Assembly (NCBI GenBank): GCA_002839375.1
Contig: PGXY01000001.1
Location: 124,001-188,000 of the forward strand
Direction of reading: 5' to 3'
Source of the DNA: Spirochaetae bacterium HGW-Spirochaetae-1
Lineage (GTDB): Bacteria > Spirochaetota > UBA4802 > UBA5550
Length of the DNA stretch: 64,000 nucleotides
Part shown: in pieces, positions 25,092 through 33,333 of the stretch
Numbering within the stretch: the first letter of the stretch is position 1
Layout: each line of letters begins with the position of its first letter
The notes under the pieces: generated by a model
What the model was told of the DNA's origin: nothing
Databases searched by the model: none
What the model saw: the letters and a program-made list of their open reading frames with translations, nothing else
Translations under genes and position numbers: made by a program

Positions 25092-27692
25092 ATGGAAATG
25101 AAAGGGATAGTTTATTTTGTCATAACATTGATTCTGCTGCTCAGTGCTTCATCCTGTAATCGTAATAATGATGCTCAGAGAACCATGCCCGGACCTGTGG
25201 CAGGCGTCCTTGATTTAACCGCTTCCGGTTCTGAATGGAACTTTGAAAAGGACGGTCTGCTGAGAATCGTGGGAGAATGGGAATTTTATTGGAACCAACT
25301 CTATAATTTTTCACAGGTGAGGGAAAGCGGTTCATTAAAAAAAACTTACGTTCGGGTTCCCTCCAACTGGCAGGATTATCGCATCGACGGTGAAGCTCTT
25401 CCGGCAAATGGATGCGCCACGTACCATCTTACTATAACCGTACCGGAAGCGGACAGGATGTATGCCTTCAAGATAAACCGGCTGTTTACGGCATATCGCC
25501 TGTACATCGATGATGAGCTTGTTGCTCAGGAAGGAAACGTCAGTAAGGACAGACTGTTTTTTCTGCCCAAGCTTTCCTCAAAGGTCATAATCTTCAGGCC
25601 GAAATCAGCGACCTTTCATGTTATTGTGCAGGCGAGCAATTATTTTTCTGAAAGACCCGGTATAAGCCGGGCTGTTATCATGGGCACCGCGGCCCAGGTT
25701 ATGCATCTCAAATTTGTTTTCATCTCCATAGTTCTCTTCGTAAGCGGCATTATTTTTATCATGTCCCTCTACCATTTTGTCATTTTTCTCTTTCGCAGAA
25801 AAGACCTGGCAAGCCTGTATTTCGGTATTTTTTGTTTCGTTGTTTTCATGCAGGCTATATTTGAAGGGGAACTGATGTTCAGTTTTTTCTTTCCCGATAT
25901 CAATTATTATGTTGAAGAAAAATTACAGAGAATAATGGCCTTCATTCTTATTCCTTCGTATCTGTATTATTTAAATTATTTTTTTTCCAGAAAAATTCCC
26001 CGGTATATTCTGCGCCTCTCATGGATCATCTCTCTGCTTTTTGTAATATTGATCGTTTTATCCCCCCTTGATTTCCTTTTTCCCGTCTGGAAATCTTATA
26101 CACCTTTTATGATTTTTTTTACCGGTTATGGCATATGGTATCTTGTGCAGAGAGTGCGGGAAGGTGATTCCTATGCCCTTACCGCCTTTATAGGTACTCT
26201 CTTTATCACGGCTCCAGCTGTTCATGATTTTTTTTATGATATTACCAATCAACCGGGCCCGAATCTTTATCCCTATGGATCGATATTTTTTATTCTGGTC
26301 CTCACATCGGTAAACGCCGCGAAGATGTCCGGGGCATTTTCAAAAGTTGAAGTCCTCTCCGATGAATTGAATATCAGCCACCAGGCCCTGATAAAATCCT
26401 ATTCGCTCATGGAAAAACGCGTCGATGACAGGACGGCCGAATTGACAAAATCGAACGAGGAACTGGAACACGAAATCGTGATACGGAAGCAGGTGGAACA
26501 CGCACTCATACGGGCAAAGGCCGAGGCTGAAGGGGCAAACAGCGCGAAGAGTTTTTTCCTTGCAAACATGAGCCATGAGATTAGGACCCCGCTTAACGGA
26601 ATTATCGGGCTATTGCAGCTCATTGAAGACCGCGCCGAATCACAGGAGCAGAAGGAATACCTGCGCCTAATGGATCTTTCCGCCAGGAATCTCATGAATC
26701 TCATAAATGACATCCTTGATTTTTCGAAGATTGAATCGGGAAAACTTGAGATGGAACAATCACGGTTTAATATTCATGATATCTTTACCTCTCTCATGGA
26801 AACCTTCACATACCAGGCTGAACAGAAAAAGGTCGGTCTTATCTATAAAATAAAAGGAGAGGTCCCCCGCGAAGTAATCGGCGATTCGGGCCGTCTGAGT
26901 CAGATACTTATAAACCTCATCAGCAATGCCGTAAAATTTACACAGAAGGGAAGCATTGAAGTTGAAGTGAGTGTGGAGACGATGCAGGATAATACGACCG
27001 TACTGCTTTTTGAGGTGCGGGATACGGGTATTGGAATACCTCCGGAGAAGCTGCAAATAATATTTGACAGTTTTTCCCAGGCCGATGCATCTACAACACG
27101 TCATTATGGGGGGTCCGGACTCGGTCTTGCAATCGCCAGAAAGCTTGTGGAGCTCATGGGCGGCTCAATACATGTCGAAAGCACGGTGGGCAAGGGGAGT
27201 CGGTTTTTCTTTACGGCCCGCTTTGACCTGCCCGTTGATCTTTCGCACGAGCAGCCGAAGACAGCGCGATACTCCGAGGAAAAAAATCTCTCGCCCATGA
27301 AGATTCTGGTGGCCGAGGATGACATGGTGAGCCAGAAACTGATCAAGAGGCTCCTGGAGATACGGGGACATCAGGTTGTAATCGCGATAAACGGGCTTGA
27401 GGTCCTGGACCTGCTTGAAAAGGAAGACTATGATTGCGTTCTCATGGATGCCTTTATGCCCGAAATGGACGGTGTGGCCGCGACGATGCGGATACGTGAA
27501 CGGGAGCGGAACAGCGGCATGCATGTACCCATAATAGCACTTACCGCCGATGCGCTGTCGGACAGCAGGCAAAAATATATATCGGCCGGCATGGATGGAT
27601 ACATAACAAAACCGGTTAAAATAAAGGAGCTTCTTGCCATGCTGAGAGATATTATGGCCGGAATTAAAATGGAAAAGAATGTGAACATATGA
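25092..27692 (+). CDS. 7TMR-DISM hybrid sensor histidine kinase
   Basis: An 866-aa inner-membrane sensor. A lipoprotein-like signal (SASSC, Cys22) precedes an extracellular beta domain (about 30-200, carbohydrate-binding-like 7TMR-DISM ectodomain). Seven transmembrane segments follow (about 205-410), then a coiled coil (415-480). The HisKA domain has SHEIRTPLNG with the phospho-acceptor H495. The HATPase has DTGIGIP and GGSGLGLAI. A receiver (from about 736) has Asp786 in LMDAFMPEMDG and Lys in YITKPVK. The ligand is unknown. The last four bases overlap the start of the fumarase alpha gene (ATGA), so kinase and enzyme are translationally coupled, an unusual pairing. Confidence 0.93.
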   Translation: MEMKGIVYFVITLILLLSASSCNRNNDAQRTMPGPVAGVLDLTASGSEWNFEKDGLLRIVGEWEFYWNQLYNFSQVRESGSLKKTYVRVPSNWQDYRIDGEALPANGCATYHLTITVPEADRMYAFKINRLFTAYRLYIDDELVAQEGNVSKDRLFFLPKLSSKVIIFRPKSATFHVIVQASNYFSERPGISRAVIMGTAAQVMHLKFVFISIVLFVSGIIFIMSLYHFVIFLFRRKDLASLYFGIFCFVVFMQAIFEGELMFSFFFPDINYYVEEKLQRIMAFILIPSYLYYLNYFFSRKIPRYILRLSWIISLLFVILIVLSPLDFLFPVWKSYTPFMIFFTGYGIWYLVQRVREGDSYALTAFIGTLFITAPAVHDFFYDITNQPGPNLYPYGSIFFILVLTSVNAAKMSGAFSKVEVLSDELNISHQALIKSYSLMEKRVDDRTAELTKSNEELEHEIVIRKQVEHALIRAKAEAEGANSAKSFFLANMSHEIRTPLNGIIGLLQLIEDRAESQEQKEYLRLMDLSARNLMNLINDILDFSKIESGKLEMEQSRFNIHDIFTSLMETFTYQAEQKKVGLIYKIKGEVPREVIGDSGRLSQILINLISNAVKFTQKGSIEVEVSVETMQDNTTVLLFEVRDTGIGIPPEKLQIIFDSFSQADASTTRHYGGSGLGLAIARKLVELMGGSIHVESTVGKGSRFFFTARFDLPVDLSHEQPKTARYSEEKNLSPMKILVAEDDMVSQKLIKRLLEIRGHQVVIAINGLEVLDLLEKEDYDCVLMDAFMPEMDGVAATMRIRERERNSGMHVPIIALTADALSDSRQKYISAGMDGYITKPVKIKELLAMLRDIMAGIKMEKNVNI

Positions 27693-28537
27693 CAAAAAGA
27701 ATAATCAATACGGATAAAATTCTGGAAGAGGTCATCAGGCTTATTTATCAGGCCAGTTTCATCCTTCCCCCCGAAGTGGAAGCCTCAATTGACTCAATGA
27801 TAAAAGGCGAACAATCGCCGGGCGCCATTGAGACTCTCAAGGTTCTGAAGGAGAACTCCCTCATTGCAAGGACTGAGGAATTGCCGCTGTGCCAGGACTG
27901 CGGGGCCGTCATAATATTTATTGAAATGGGGCAGGATATTTCCCTGGAGGGGAATTTTATCGGGGATGCCGTCAACGATGCCGTAGCCGAAGCCTATAGA
28001 AAATATTATCTGAGGAAAAGCATTGTGAGTGATCCCCTGAACAGGATTAATACGGGAACCAATACGCCGGCCTTCGTTCATTATGACCTCGTTCCCGGCA
28101 CTGTTTTCCGGCTCACCGTGTATCTGAAGGGCGGCGGTTCGGAAAACATGACATCGCTGAGAATGTTTCGTCCAACGGACCCTGTCGAGGAGATTTTGGA
28201 TCATATCGAAAAGGTCGTCGTGCAGGCGGGCCCAAATCCATGCCCGCCCGTTTATCTCGGTGTTGGACTGGGCGGCATGGCCGATGTGGCCATGGTAAAC
28301 GCCAAAAAGGCCGTCTTGCGAGGCATAGGAACGCAGCATCCCGATCCCTATTATGCCGATCTTGAGTTAAAGATTATGGAACGCCTGAATAAAACAAATG
28401 TCGGCCCCCTGGGGTTCGGCGGAAACAGCACTGTCGGCGGTGTTTTCATCAAAGAAGCGCCGGCTCACATAGCGTCCCTGCCCGTGGCTCTGAATCTTAA
28501 CTGTCATTCCCTGCGATTCAGGACGGTGGAATTATGA
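27689..28537 (+). CDS. Fumarate hydratase class I (tartrate dehydratase-type), alpha subunit
   Basis: The alpha subunit of the two-subunit, oxygen-sensitive iron-sulfur hydro-lyase that interconverts fumarate and malate. Cysteines expected to bind the 4Fe-4S cluster are visible in PLCQDCGAV, in the NPCPP segment and near the end (NLNCHS). Other marks are RINTGTNTPAFVHYD, YLKGGGSENMT, GVGLGGMADVAM and GPLGFGGNSTV. The related TtdA (tartrate) subunits share these motifs, so tartrate cannot be excluded. The gene overlaps the kinase upstream and the beta subunit downstream, each by 4 bases. Such a split enzyme is common in anaerobes. Confidence 0.92.
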   Translation: MTKRIINTDKILEEVIRLIYQASFILPPEVEASIDSMIKGEQSPGAIETLKVLKENSLIARTEELPLCQDCGAVIIFIEMGQDISLEGNFIGDAVNDAVAEAYRKYYLRKSIVSDPLNRINTGTNTPAFVHYDLVPGTVFRLTVYLKGGGSENMTSLRMFRPTDPVEEILDHIEKVVVQAGPNPCPPVYLGVGLGGMADVAMVNAKKAVLRGIGTQHPDPYYADLELKIMERLNKTNVGPLGFGGNSTVGGVFIKEAPAHIASLPVALNLNCHSLRFRTVEL

Positions 28538-29079
28538 CGACATGGAAGCGTATCAGTACACCGCTCTCATATGATGATGTGAGCCTCATGCATTCGGGAG
28601 ACCGGTTCCTTCTTTCAGGGATTGTCTATACCGCCCGTGACCGGGCCCATGAACGGCTGCGATATATGGTGGCTGAGGGGAAAGAGCTCCCTTTTATGCC
28701 GGCGGGCCAGGTGCTTTACTATGTGGGCCCAAGCCCGCAACCCCGGGGCAGGATCATCGGGGCGGCGGGCCCCACGACATCATACCGCATGGATCCCTTC
28801 ACCGAAGTGATGCTGAAGACGGGAATACGGGGCATGATAGGCAAGGGGAAGCGGGATGAAAAAACCCGTTCTCTTCTGCAGCAATACGGCGGAGTGTACT
28901 TCAGCAGCTATGGCGGAGCCGGTGCTTATCTGGCAAAGCGAATAACGGAGGCCCGCGTGATCGCATTTGAGGACCTGGGACCTGAGGCGATCTATGAACT
29001 GCGCGTTCTTGACTTCCCGGTAATTGTTATCAATGACATATATGGCGGTGATCTGTATGAAGATGCGATTCGAAAATGA
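28534..29079 (+). CDS. Fumarate hydratase class I, beta subunit
   Basis: The 181-aa beta subunit forms the swivelling half of the two-subunit hydratase. Family features include GDRFLLSGIVYTARDRAHERL near the N-terminus, YVGPSPQPRGRIIGAAGPTTS mid-protein, and the conserved IGKGKR and YGGAGAYLAKRI. It overlaps the alpha subunit gene by 4 bases, so the two are made in equal amounts and would form the active complex in the cytoplasm. As with alpha, tartrate dehydratase is the main alternative. The NUDIX gene begins inside its 3' end. Confidence 0.92.
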   Translation: MTTWKRISTPLSYDDVSLMHSGDRFLLSGIVYTARDRAHERLRYMVAEGKELPFMPAGQVLYYVGPSPQPRGRIIGAAGPTTSYRMDPFTEVMLKTGIRGMIGKGKRDEKTRSLLQQYGGVYFSSYGGAGAYLAKRITEARVIAFEDLGPEAIYELRVLDFPVIVINDIYGGDLYEDAIRK

Positions 29080-29662
29080 AGACGATTTCCGGCTTTTCAA
29101 GGAAGAATTGAAACATCGTCTCGCACGACATTCGATCAGGACCATGGAGTCGGACGGATACCGCCGCTCAGCCGTAAAAATACTGATAATGAACAAGGAA
29201 AATGAGCCCCATGTTCTTCTGACAAAGAGGACACATAAAGTATCAACGCATAAAGGGCAGATTTCCTTTCCCGGCGGGGGCTATGATGAAGGTGACGGTG
29301 AAATTCTTAATACGGCGCTGCGCGAGACCTATGAGGAAGTGGGGATTCCCGCCGAGGCCATTGAATACATCGGTCAGTTTGATGATTACGTGTCAATATT
29401 TGGGCATCATGTGAGCTGTTTCGTGGGAGCCATTACCCATCCCTTTCCCTACGAATTCAATGATGACGAAATTTCCGATTATGTAGAGGCGCCGCTGCGT
29501 CTTTTTGTCAATCGTGAATATGAAAGGCTCCAGACCTATCAGCACGAAGGGAAGGATTATACCGTTTACCATTATCTCTTTAATGGATATGAAATATGGG
29601 GGCTTACGGCGAGAATTCTCACCGATTTCGCCGGGAAAATCATGAGTGAAGTGCATGAGTAG
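29057..29662 (+). CDS. NUDIX hydrolase (CoA pyrophosphatase-like)
   Basis: The Nudix box is clear: GGGYDEGDGEILNTALRE followed by TYEEVG, giving the metal-binding Glu residues. Upstream, VLLTKRTHKVSTHKGQISFPGG matches the NudL/YeaB CoA-pyrophosphatase group, which cleaves CoA or acyl-CoA to phosphopantetheine and ADP. Thus a CoA or nucleoside-diphosphate derivative is the likely substrate. I place the start at the ATG at 29057 (201 aa), 23 bases before the end of the fumarase beta gene; an ATG at 29063 is also possible. It closes the kinase-fumarase operon. Confidence 0.85.
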   Translation: MKMRFENEDDFRLFKEELKHRLARHSIRTMESDGYRRSAVKILIMNKENEPHVLLTKRTHKVSTHKGQISFPGGGYDEGDGEILNTALRETYEEVGIPAEAIEYIGQFDDYVSIFGHHVSCFVGAITHPFPYEFNDDEISDYVEAPLRLFVNREYERLQTYQHEGKDYTVYHYLFNGYEIWGLTARILTDFAGKIMSEVHE

Positions 29663-29692
29663 AAAAAAAAGACAATAATTTGGCTATTGCCC

Positions 29693-29721
29693 TTGACAAA
29701 AGCATCTGCAGATAGTAGCAT
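29693..29721 (+). promoter_or_regulatory. Sigma-70-type promoter for cheD
   Basis: TTGACA (29693-29698) and TAGCAT (29716-29721) are exactly 17 bases apart. Transcription would start near 29728, leaving a leader of about 50 bases before the cheD ATG. Confidence 0.65.
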
Positions 29722-29776
29722 ATTTAGGAATTGACTCCAAAAGATTTTGTGTAATCTAGGACGCAGAGAAAACACT

Positions 29777-30262
29777 ATGAATGATTCACTTATCAATGTC
29801 GGAGTAGCCCAGCTTAAAGTGGGTGTGAATCCGGCTGTTTTGCGAACAATACTGGGAAGCTGTGTCGGTATCTGTATTTATGACCGTATGAAAAAGATCG
29901 GAGGTCTTGCCCATATACTGCTTCCTCAGGATACTTCGGGCGGGGCCACTCCTGAAAAATATGCTGATACGGCTATTCCAATGCTGGTTGAGCGGCTTCT
30001 GAAGGATGGGGCCAAAAAAGAATTCATGTCGGCGAAAATAGCCGGTGGTTCAGCCATGTTCAAATTTCAGTCAAATGTCTCACTGGGACAGATAGGTGAA
30101 AGGAATATTGAAGAAGCAAAAAAAATGCTGGATAAACTGGGAATCAAGGTAGTTGAAGAAGATGTAGGGGGGAATACAGGGAGAGTTATTGATTTCTTTA
30201 TGGATGACGGCCATCTGAAAGTTAAAGCCGCGGGCAAGGAAAAGATGTATTACAAAGTATAA
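29777..30262 (+). CDS. cheD: CheD chemoreceptor glutamine deamidase
   Basis: CheD deamidates glutamines of methyl-accepting chemoreceptors and, in many bacteria, binds CheC. The family motif TILGSCVGICIYD holds the catalytic Cys and Thr. GGLAHILLP holds the catalytic His. KYADTAIPMLVERLL and IAGGSAMFKF are also conserved. I place the start at 29777 (161 aa), since a longer in-frame start lies in the leader and would add nonconserved residues. No cheA, cheC or chemoreceptor gene is nearby. The next gene encodes an HDOD protein, 21 bases on, which suggests joint control of motility or signalling. Confidence 0.93.
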   Translation: MNDSLINVGVAQLKVGVNPAVLRTILGSCVGICIYDRMKKIGGLAHILLPQDTSGGATPEKYADTAIPMLVERLLKDGAKKEFMSAKIAGGSAMFKFQSNVSLGQIGERNIEEAKKMLDKLGIKVVEEDVGGNTGRVIDFFMDDGHLKVKAAGKEKMYYKV

Positions 30263-30283
30263 GGATTTTCCCTGGAGACGCAA

Positions 30284-31144
30284 ATGCACGAGCACATAAA
30301 ACAAAGAATAGAAACAATCATAAGTAATATAGATCAGCTGCCTTCAATCCCGGAAGTTGCCAGCAAGATTATCAATATGGTCAATGATCCCAATGTGTCC
30401 TTTAAGGCTATTGCAGAAGAAATATCCAAGGACCAGTCTATGACCACCAATATCCTGAAGCTCTGCAATTCAGCTTTTTTTAGCAAAGGGAAAGAGATAA
30501 CATCCATTGACCGTGCCATTGTAACTCTGGGTCTCAAGGAAGTTAAGGATATCGTCATGGTTGTTGCGACAAAACCGGTTCTGGATAAATTTGTCATTGG
30601 ATATGATCTTGCCAAGGGCGATTTATGGAAACATGGACTCGTCGTTGCAACGGTATCGAAAAATATAGCCATGGATGTGGGCAGGAAAGATATCGCCGAT
30701 GTCGTTTTTACCGGCGGGATTATCCACAATGTGGGTAAGGTCGTTCTGGCCCTTTTCGTGCAAAGTACTTTTAAAGAGATTATGGCTGACGTTGAAACTA
30801 AAAGCATCACCTTCAGCCAGGCTGAACGGGATATCATGGGTTACAGTCATCAGGAAGTGGGCGAAAAAATCCTGACGAAATGGCAGTTTCCCACCGTCCT
30901 TAAATCAATTGTACGTTTTTACCAGGATCCGGAACAGGCACCCAAGGAGCACAGGGCGGAAGTTTCAATAGTCCATATCGCCAATACCCTCAGCCTCATG
31001 GCAGGAATCGGGATTGGCAGTGACGGCCTGTACCATCAGTTGAATGGAGCGGCCCTGGAGGTTCTTGGCATTAAAGAAGATATACTGGAGAAACAGTTTT
31101 CCCGTATACCCGAGACCATCAAACAGGTCCGGGACCTGCTGTAA
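30284..31144 (+). CDS. HDOD-domain signalling protein
   Basis: A 286-aa protein built around an HDOD domain: QLPSIPEVASKIINMVNDPNVS at the start, ILKLCNSAFFS and RAIVTLGLKEVKDIV in the middle, and GIIHNVGKVVLALF, which is the site of the HD pair. The metal-binding Asp is Asn (HN), so it is most likely non-hydrolytic, as usual for HDOD proteins. These proteins act in signalling, often downstream of two-component or c-di-GMP pathways. GGAG precedes the ATG. It follows cheD and precedes a zinc-ribbon membrane protein, all on one strand. Confidence 0.92.
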   Translation: MHEHIKQRIETIISNIDQLPSIPEVASKIINMVNDPNVSFKAIAEEISKDQSMTTNILKLCNSAFFSKGKEITSIDRAIVTLGLKEVKDIVMVVATKPVLDKFVIGYDLAKGDLWKHGLVVATVSKNIAMDVGRKDIADVVFTGGIIHNVGKVVLALFVQSTFKEIMADVETKSITFSQAERDIMGYSHQEVGEKILTKWQFPTVLKSIVRFYQDPEQAPKEHRAEVSIVHIANTLSLMAGIGIGSDGLYHQLNGAALEVLGIKEDILEKQFSRIPETIKQVRDLL

Positions 31145-31156
31145 CGAAAAAATACC

Positions 31157-31570
31157 ATGTATTACATACGGCCCTGCCCTTCATGCGGACAAAAGGTCCG
31201 TTTCCCCATAGATAAAGGGAAAATAAAAGTGAGCTGTTCCTGCGGACACAGCTTTATTGCCGATCCCGATGATCCATCGCTTTTCAGGGATGGTGCTTTT
31301 GACCTGGGGGGCGGCAATAAGAAGAAAAGCGTATCTATGCAATCCATCTTTGCCAGGGTCCGTATTCCTGACCTGCACGCGATTAAGTCACGGATAATAA
31401 GTTCACTGTATGATCTCAGCTATAGCGTGCAGAATTTCAAGCTTCTGCCTGATGTGGAAAAAAAACGCCTCATTATGAAAATCCTTCTTTTTTTTATTGT
31501 TATTATTTTTCTTGTTTATATGCTTCTGTATTGTTCCGCACCCGCTTCTGTTGATGGAAACGTCATTTAA
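31157..31570 (+). CDS. Small zinc-ribbon, single-TM protein of unknown function
   Basis: I do not recognise a family. The 137-aa protein begins with a probable zinc ribbon (CPSC at 7-10 and CSCG at about 27-30), as in zinc-ribbon or MJ0042-type domains. A basic linker follows, and a single transmembrane helix lies near residues 110-125 with a short outer tail. It starts 12 bases after the HDOD gene and is probably co-transcribed. It could help recruit the signalling proteins to the membrane, but that is a guess. Its stop lies 23 bases from the convergent lipoprotein gene. Confidence 0.75.
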   Translation: MYYIRPCPSCGQKVRFPIDKGKIKVSCSCGHSFIADPDDPSLFRDGAFDLGGGNKKKSVSMQSIFARVRIPDLHAIKSRIISSLYDLSYSVQNFKLLPDVEKKRLIMKILLFFIVIIFLVYMLLYCSAPASVDGNVI

Positions 31571-31593
31571 TCGCCGGTCTTTTTTCATCTCTC

Positions 31594-33150
31594 TCAGAAA
31601 GACAGCACATAGGAAATAGTACTCGTTATGCCTCCTTCCGATATGGTTGTTCCCGTTGTATAGCCGTCCTCCATGGGAATGGTGAAGCTGTAGGCCTCGC
31701 CCCCAACCATATGAGGTAATGTCATGTCCTGACCATCGGGACAATAAATGGTCTTAGTCGTATTGAAGTCGGGCTCTATAGTGAGATGCAGCTCAGGCGT
31801 GTCTGATGGGGGAATTTCCAGCGTTCCTTCAATGGTAAATGTCACTGTACCCTGTGTTGTCGTGGTGCAGTCATCGGTGCCCCCGCTGCCCGAGACATCG
31901 AAGGTGTTGGTTCCTTCAAGATTTGCCGTACCATCGGCATTTGTTCCGGTTATATTAATAATTACCGTTCCGCCGTAGTGCATTGAATCGGCAAAATCAT
32001 CAATGAGAGTGGCCTGATCGAATGTGATGGCTAAATTGAGAGAGTCGGGGGAAACCCACAACAGAGCAGTTTTTTCCACGGGTTTTTCCGCATCACAGGC
32101 GCCATGATAGGCCTTTACCGTAGCGTCATAATCAGCTGCGGTGAAGGTGGTCGTGGCGACACCCGATGAATTCGTCGTGGTCAGTCCAGGACTTATTTCC
32201 CCCGGCCCTGAGGGTATTGTGAAATTAACTTCCTTGCCGGTCATGGCTGTTCCGTCACACATAAGTGTTGCTTGTATGTCAGCTTCTTCTCCTGGGGCAA
32301 GGACCGATGGTTCAGCGGTCAGTGTCATGTCCGGTGCAGTACAGTCATTGTATATGACAACATTGAGATTTATGGTGGCGTTATAGGATTGACCGTTGCT
32401 GACTTCATAGCTATAATCGATCATGGGAAGAGGTGAATCGGGATAATCCGATGTTCTCTCGGTGAGATGATAGGCGCCTCCTTTCTGTCCGTTAATATCA
32501 AAGGTGAGATCATAGGCGATACCCACCACCTCAAAACAGGTGTTGTTCTTGGCGCTTTTATCACCGATTTTCCTGATATTGCTTTCAAACCATTTAATAA
32601 AATCAGACATAAACTGGTCGGCACTGCCGCCATTCAGTAAATCTTCAAATGAGCTGCCGCCGTATCCGCAGAAATGGGTTACTTCTGCGCTGAAGGAATT
32701 GCCGTCGGCATTGACTACGGCAGTGAAAGCGGACTGTACCCATATGCCGTCGGCGGTATCCAGATACATTAAAGGAAATGTTTCGCCCGGGGTCATGGGT
32801 GGATCAACCGGTATGGTAATTTTTACGGGCTGCAGAAAGGTGGTAGTATCGGGACCAAAGGATGCCGCACCTGCCAGGCAGGGAAGGGGCGACCAGGTGT
32901 CCGGCATTAATTTGTTGGTTGTATACAGGGTAATGCTTATGTCAGTGACTACTGTAAGGGCCCCGGCGGGTATTTCGATTGCTGAGCCCAGGGGACCTTC
33001 CAGCGTGCCTCCTGATGGACCGATAAGTGCCGATGTGGTGAGAGGTGCACCCTTGCTGTCTTTTACTGCACTGCAGTCAGTGAAAAAAGAGAGAGTGATC
33101 AGCAGAATTATGGACAGAATATCCCATCCAGGTTTTTTATATTTTTCCAT
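31594..33150 (-). CDS. Surface lipoprotein with ZU5-like and Ig-like regions
   Basis: A 518-aa lipoprotein: signal peptide with lipobox FFTDC (about residue 26), then GGTLEGPLGSAIEIPAGAL, a ZU5-like signature often seen in bacterial surface proteins. The middle contains a cysteine-rich segment, and PSVLAPGEEADIQATLMC with GLTTTNSSGVATTTFT resembles Big_1/invasin Ig-like repeats. The rest is Thr/Ser-rich beta-sandwich sequence. It is probably anchored in the outer membrane, with the repeats outside. Function is unknown; adhesion or structure is likely. It lies on the same strand as the 5'-nucleotidase-like gene, beyond a strong terminator, so it is transcribed separately. Confidence 0.75.
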   Translation of the reverse strand: MEKYKKPGWDILSIILLITLSFFTDCSAVKDSKGAPLTTSALIGPSGGTLEGPLGSAIEIPAGALTVVTDISITLYTTNKLMPDTWSPLPCLAGAASFGPDTTTFLQPVKITIPVDPPMTPGETFPLMYLDTADGIWVQSAFTAVVNADGNSFSAEVTHFCGYGGSSFEDLLNGGSADQFMSDFIKWFESNIRKIGDKSAKNNTCFEVVGIAYDLTFDINGQKGGAYHLTERTSDYPDSPLPMIDYSYEVSNGQSYNATINLNVVIYNDCTAPDMTLTAEPSVLAPGEEADIQATLMCDGTAMTGKEVNFTIPSGPGEISPGLTTTNSSGVATTTFTAADYDATVKAYHGACDAEKPVEKTALLWVSPDSLNLAITFDQATLIDDFADSMHYGGTVIINITGTNADGTANLEGTNTFDVSGSGGTDDCTTTTQGTVTFTIEGTLEIPPSDTPELHLTIEPDFNTTKTIYCPDGQDMTLPHMVGGEAYSFTIPMEDGYTTGTTISEGGITSTISYVLSF

Positions 33151-33285
33151 GGCTGGACTCCAGGTATGTATGTCGATGTTTATAAGTAATTAAATATAGG
33201 GGCGAAAAGCAAATAATTGAGAGGATTGATTTATGGGGATAATACCTTTGAGGGACTGCTGACGAGCAGGGGTCAGTTTGGGTCA

Positions 33286-33326
33286 ATAAAAAGACATCCG
33301 GTTCTTAGAATTGAACCGGATGTCTT
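33286..33326 (-). terminator. Rho-independent terminator of the 5'-nucleotidase-like gene
   Basis: AAGACATCCGGTTC (33291-33304) and GAACCGGATGTCTT (33313-33326) form a perfect 14-base stem. On the minus strand a T run follows (TTTTTATT). The hairpin begins 7 bases beyond the stop codon at 33334. Confidence 0.85.
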
Positions 33327-33333
33327 ATTTCTG

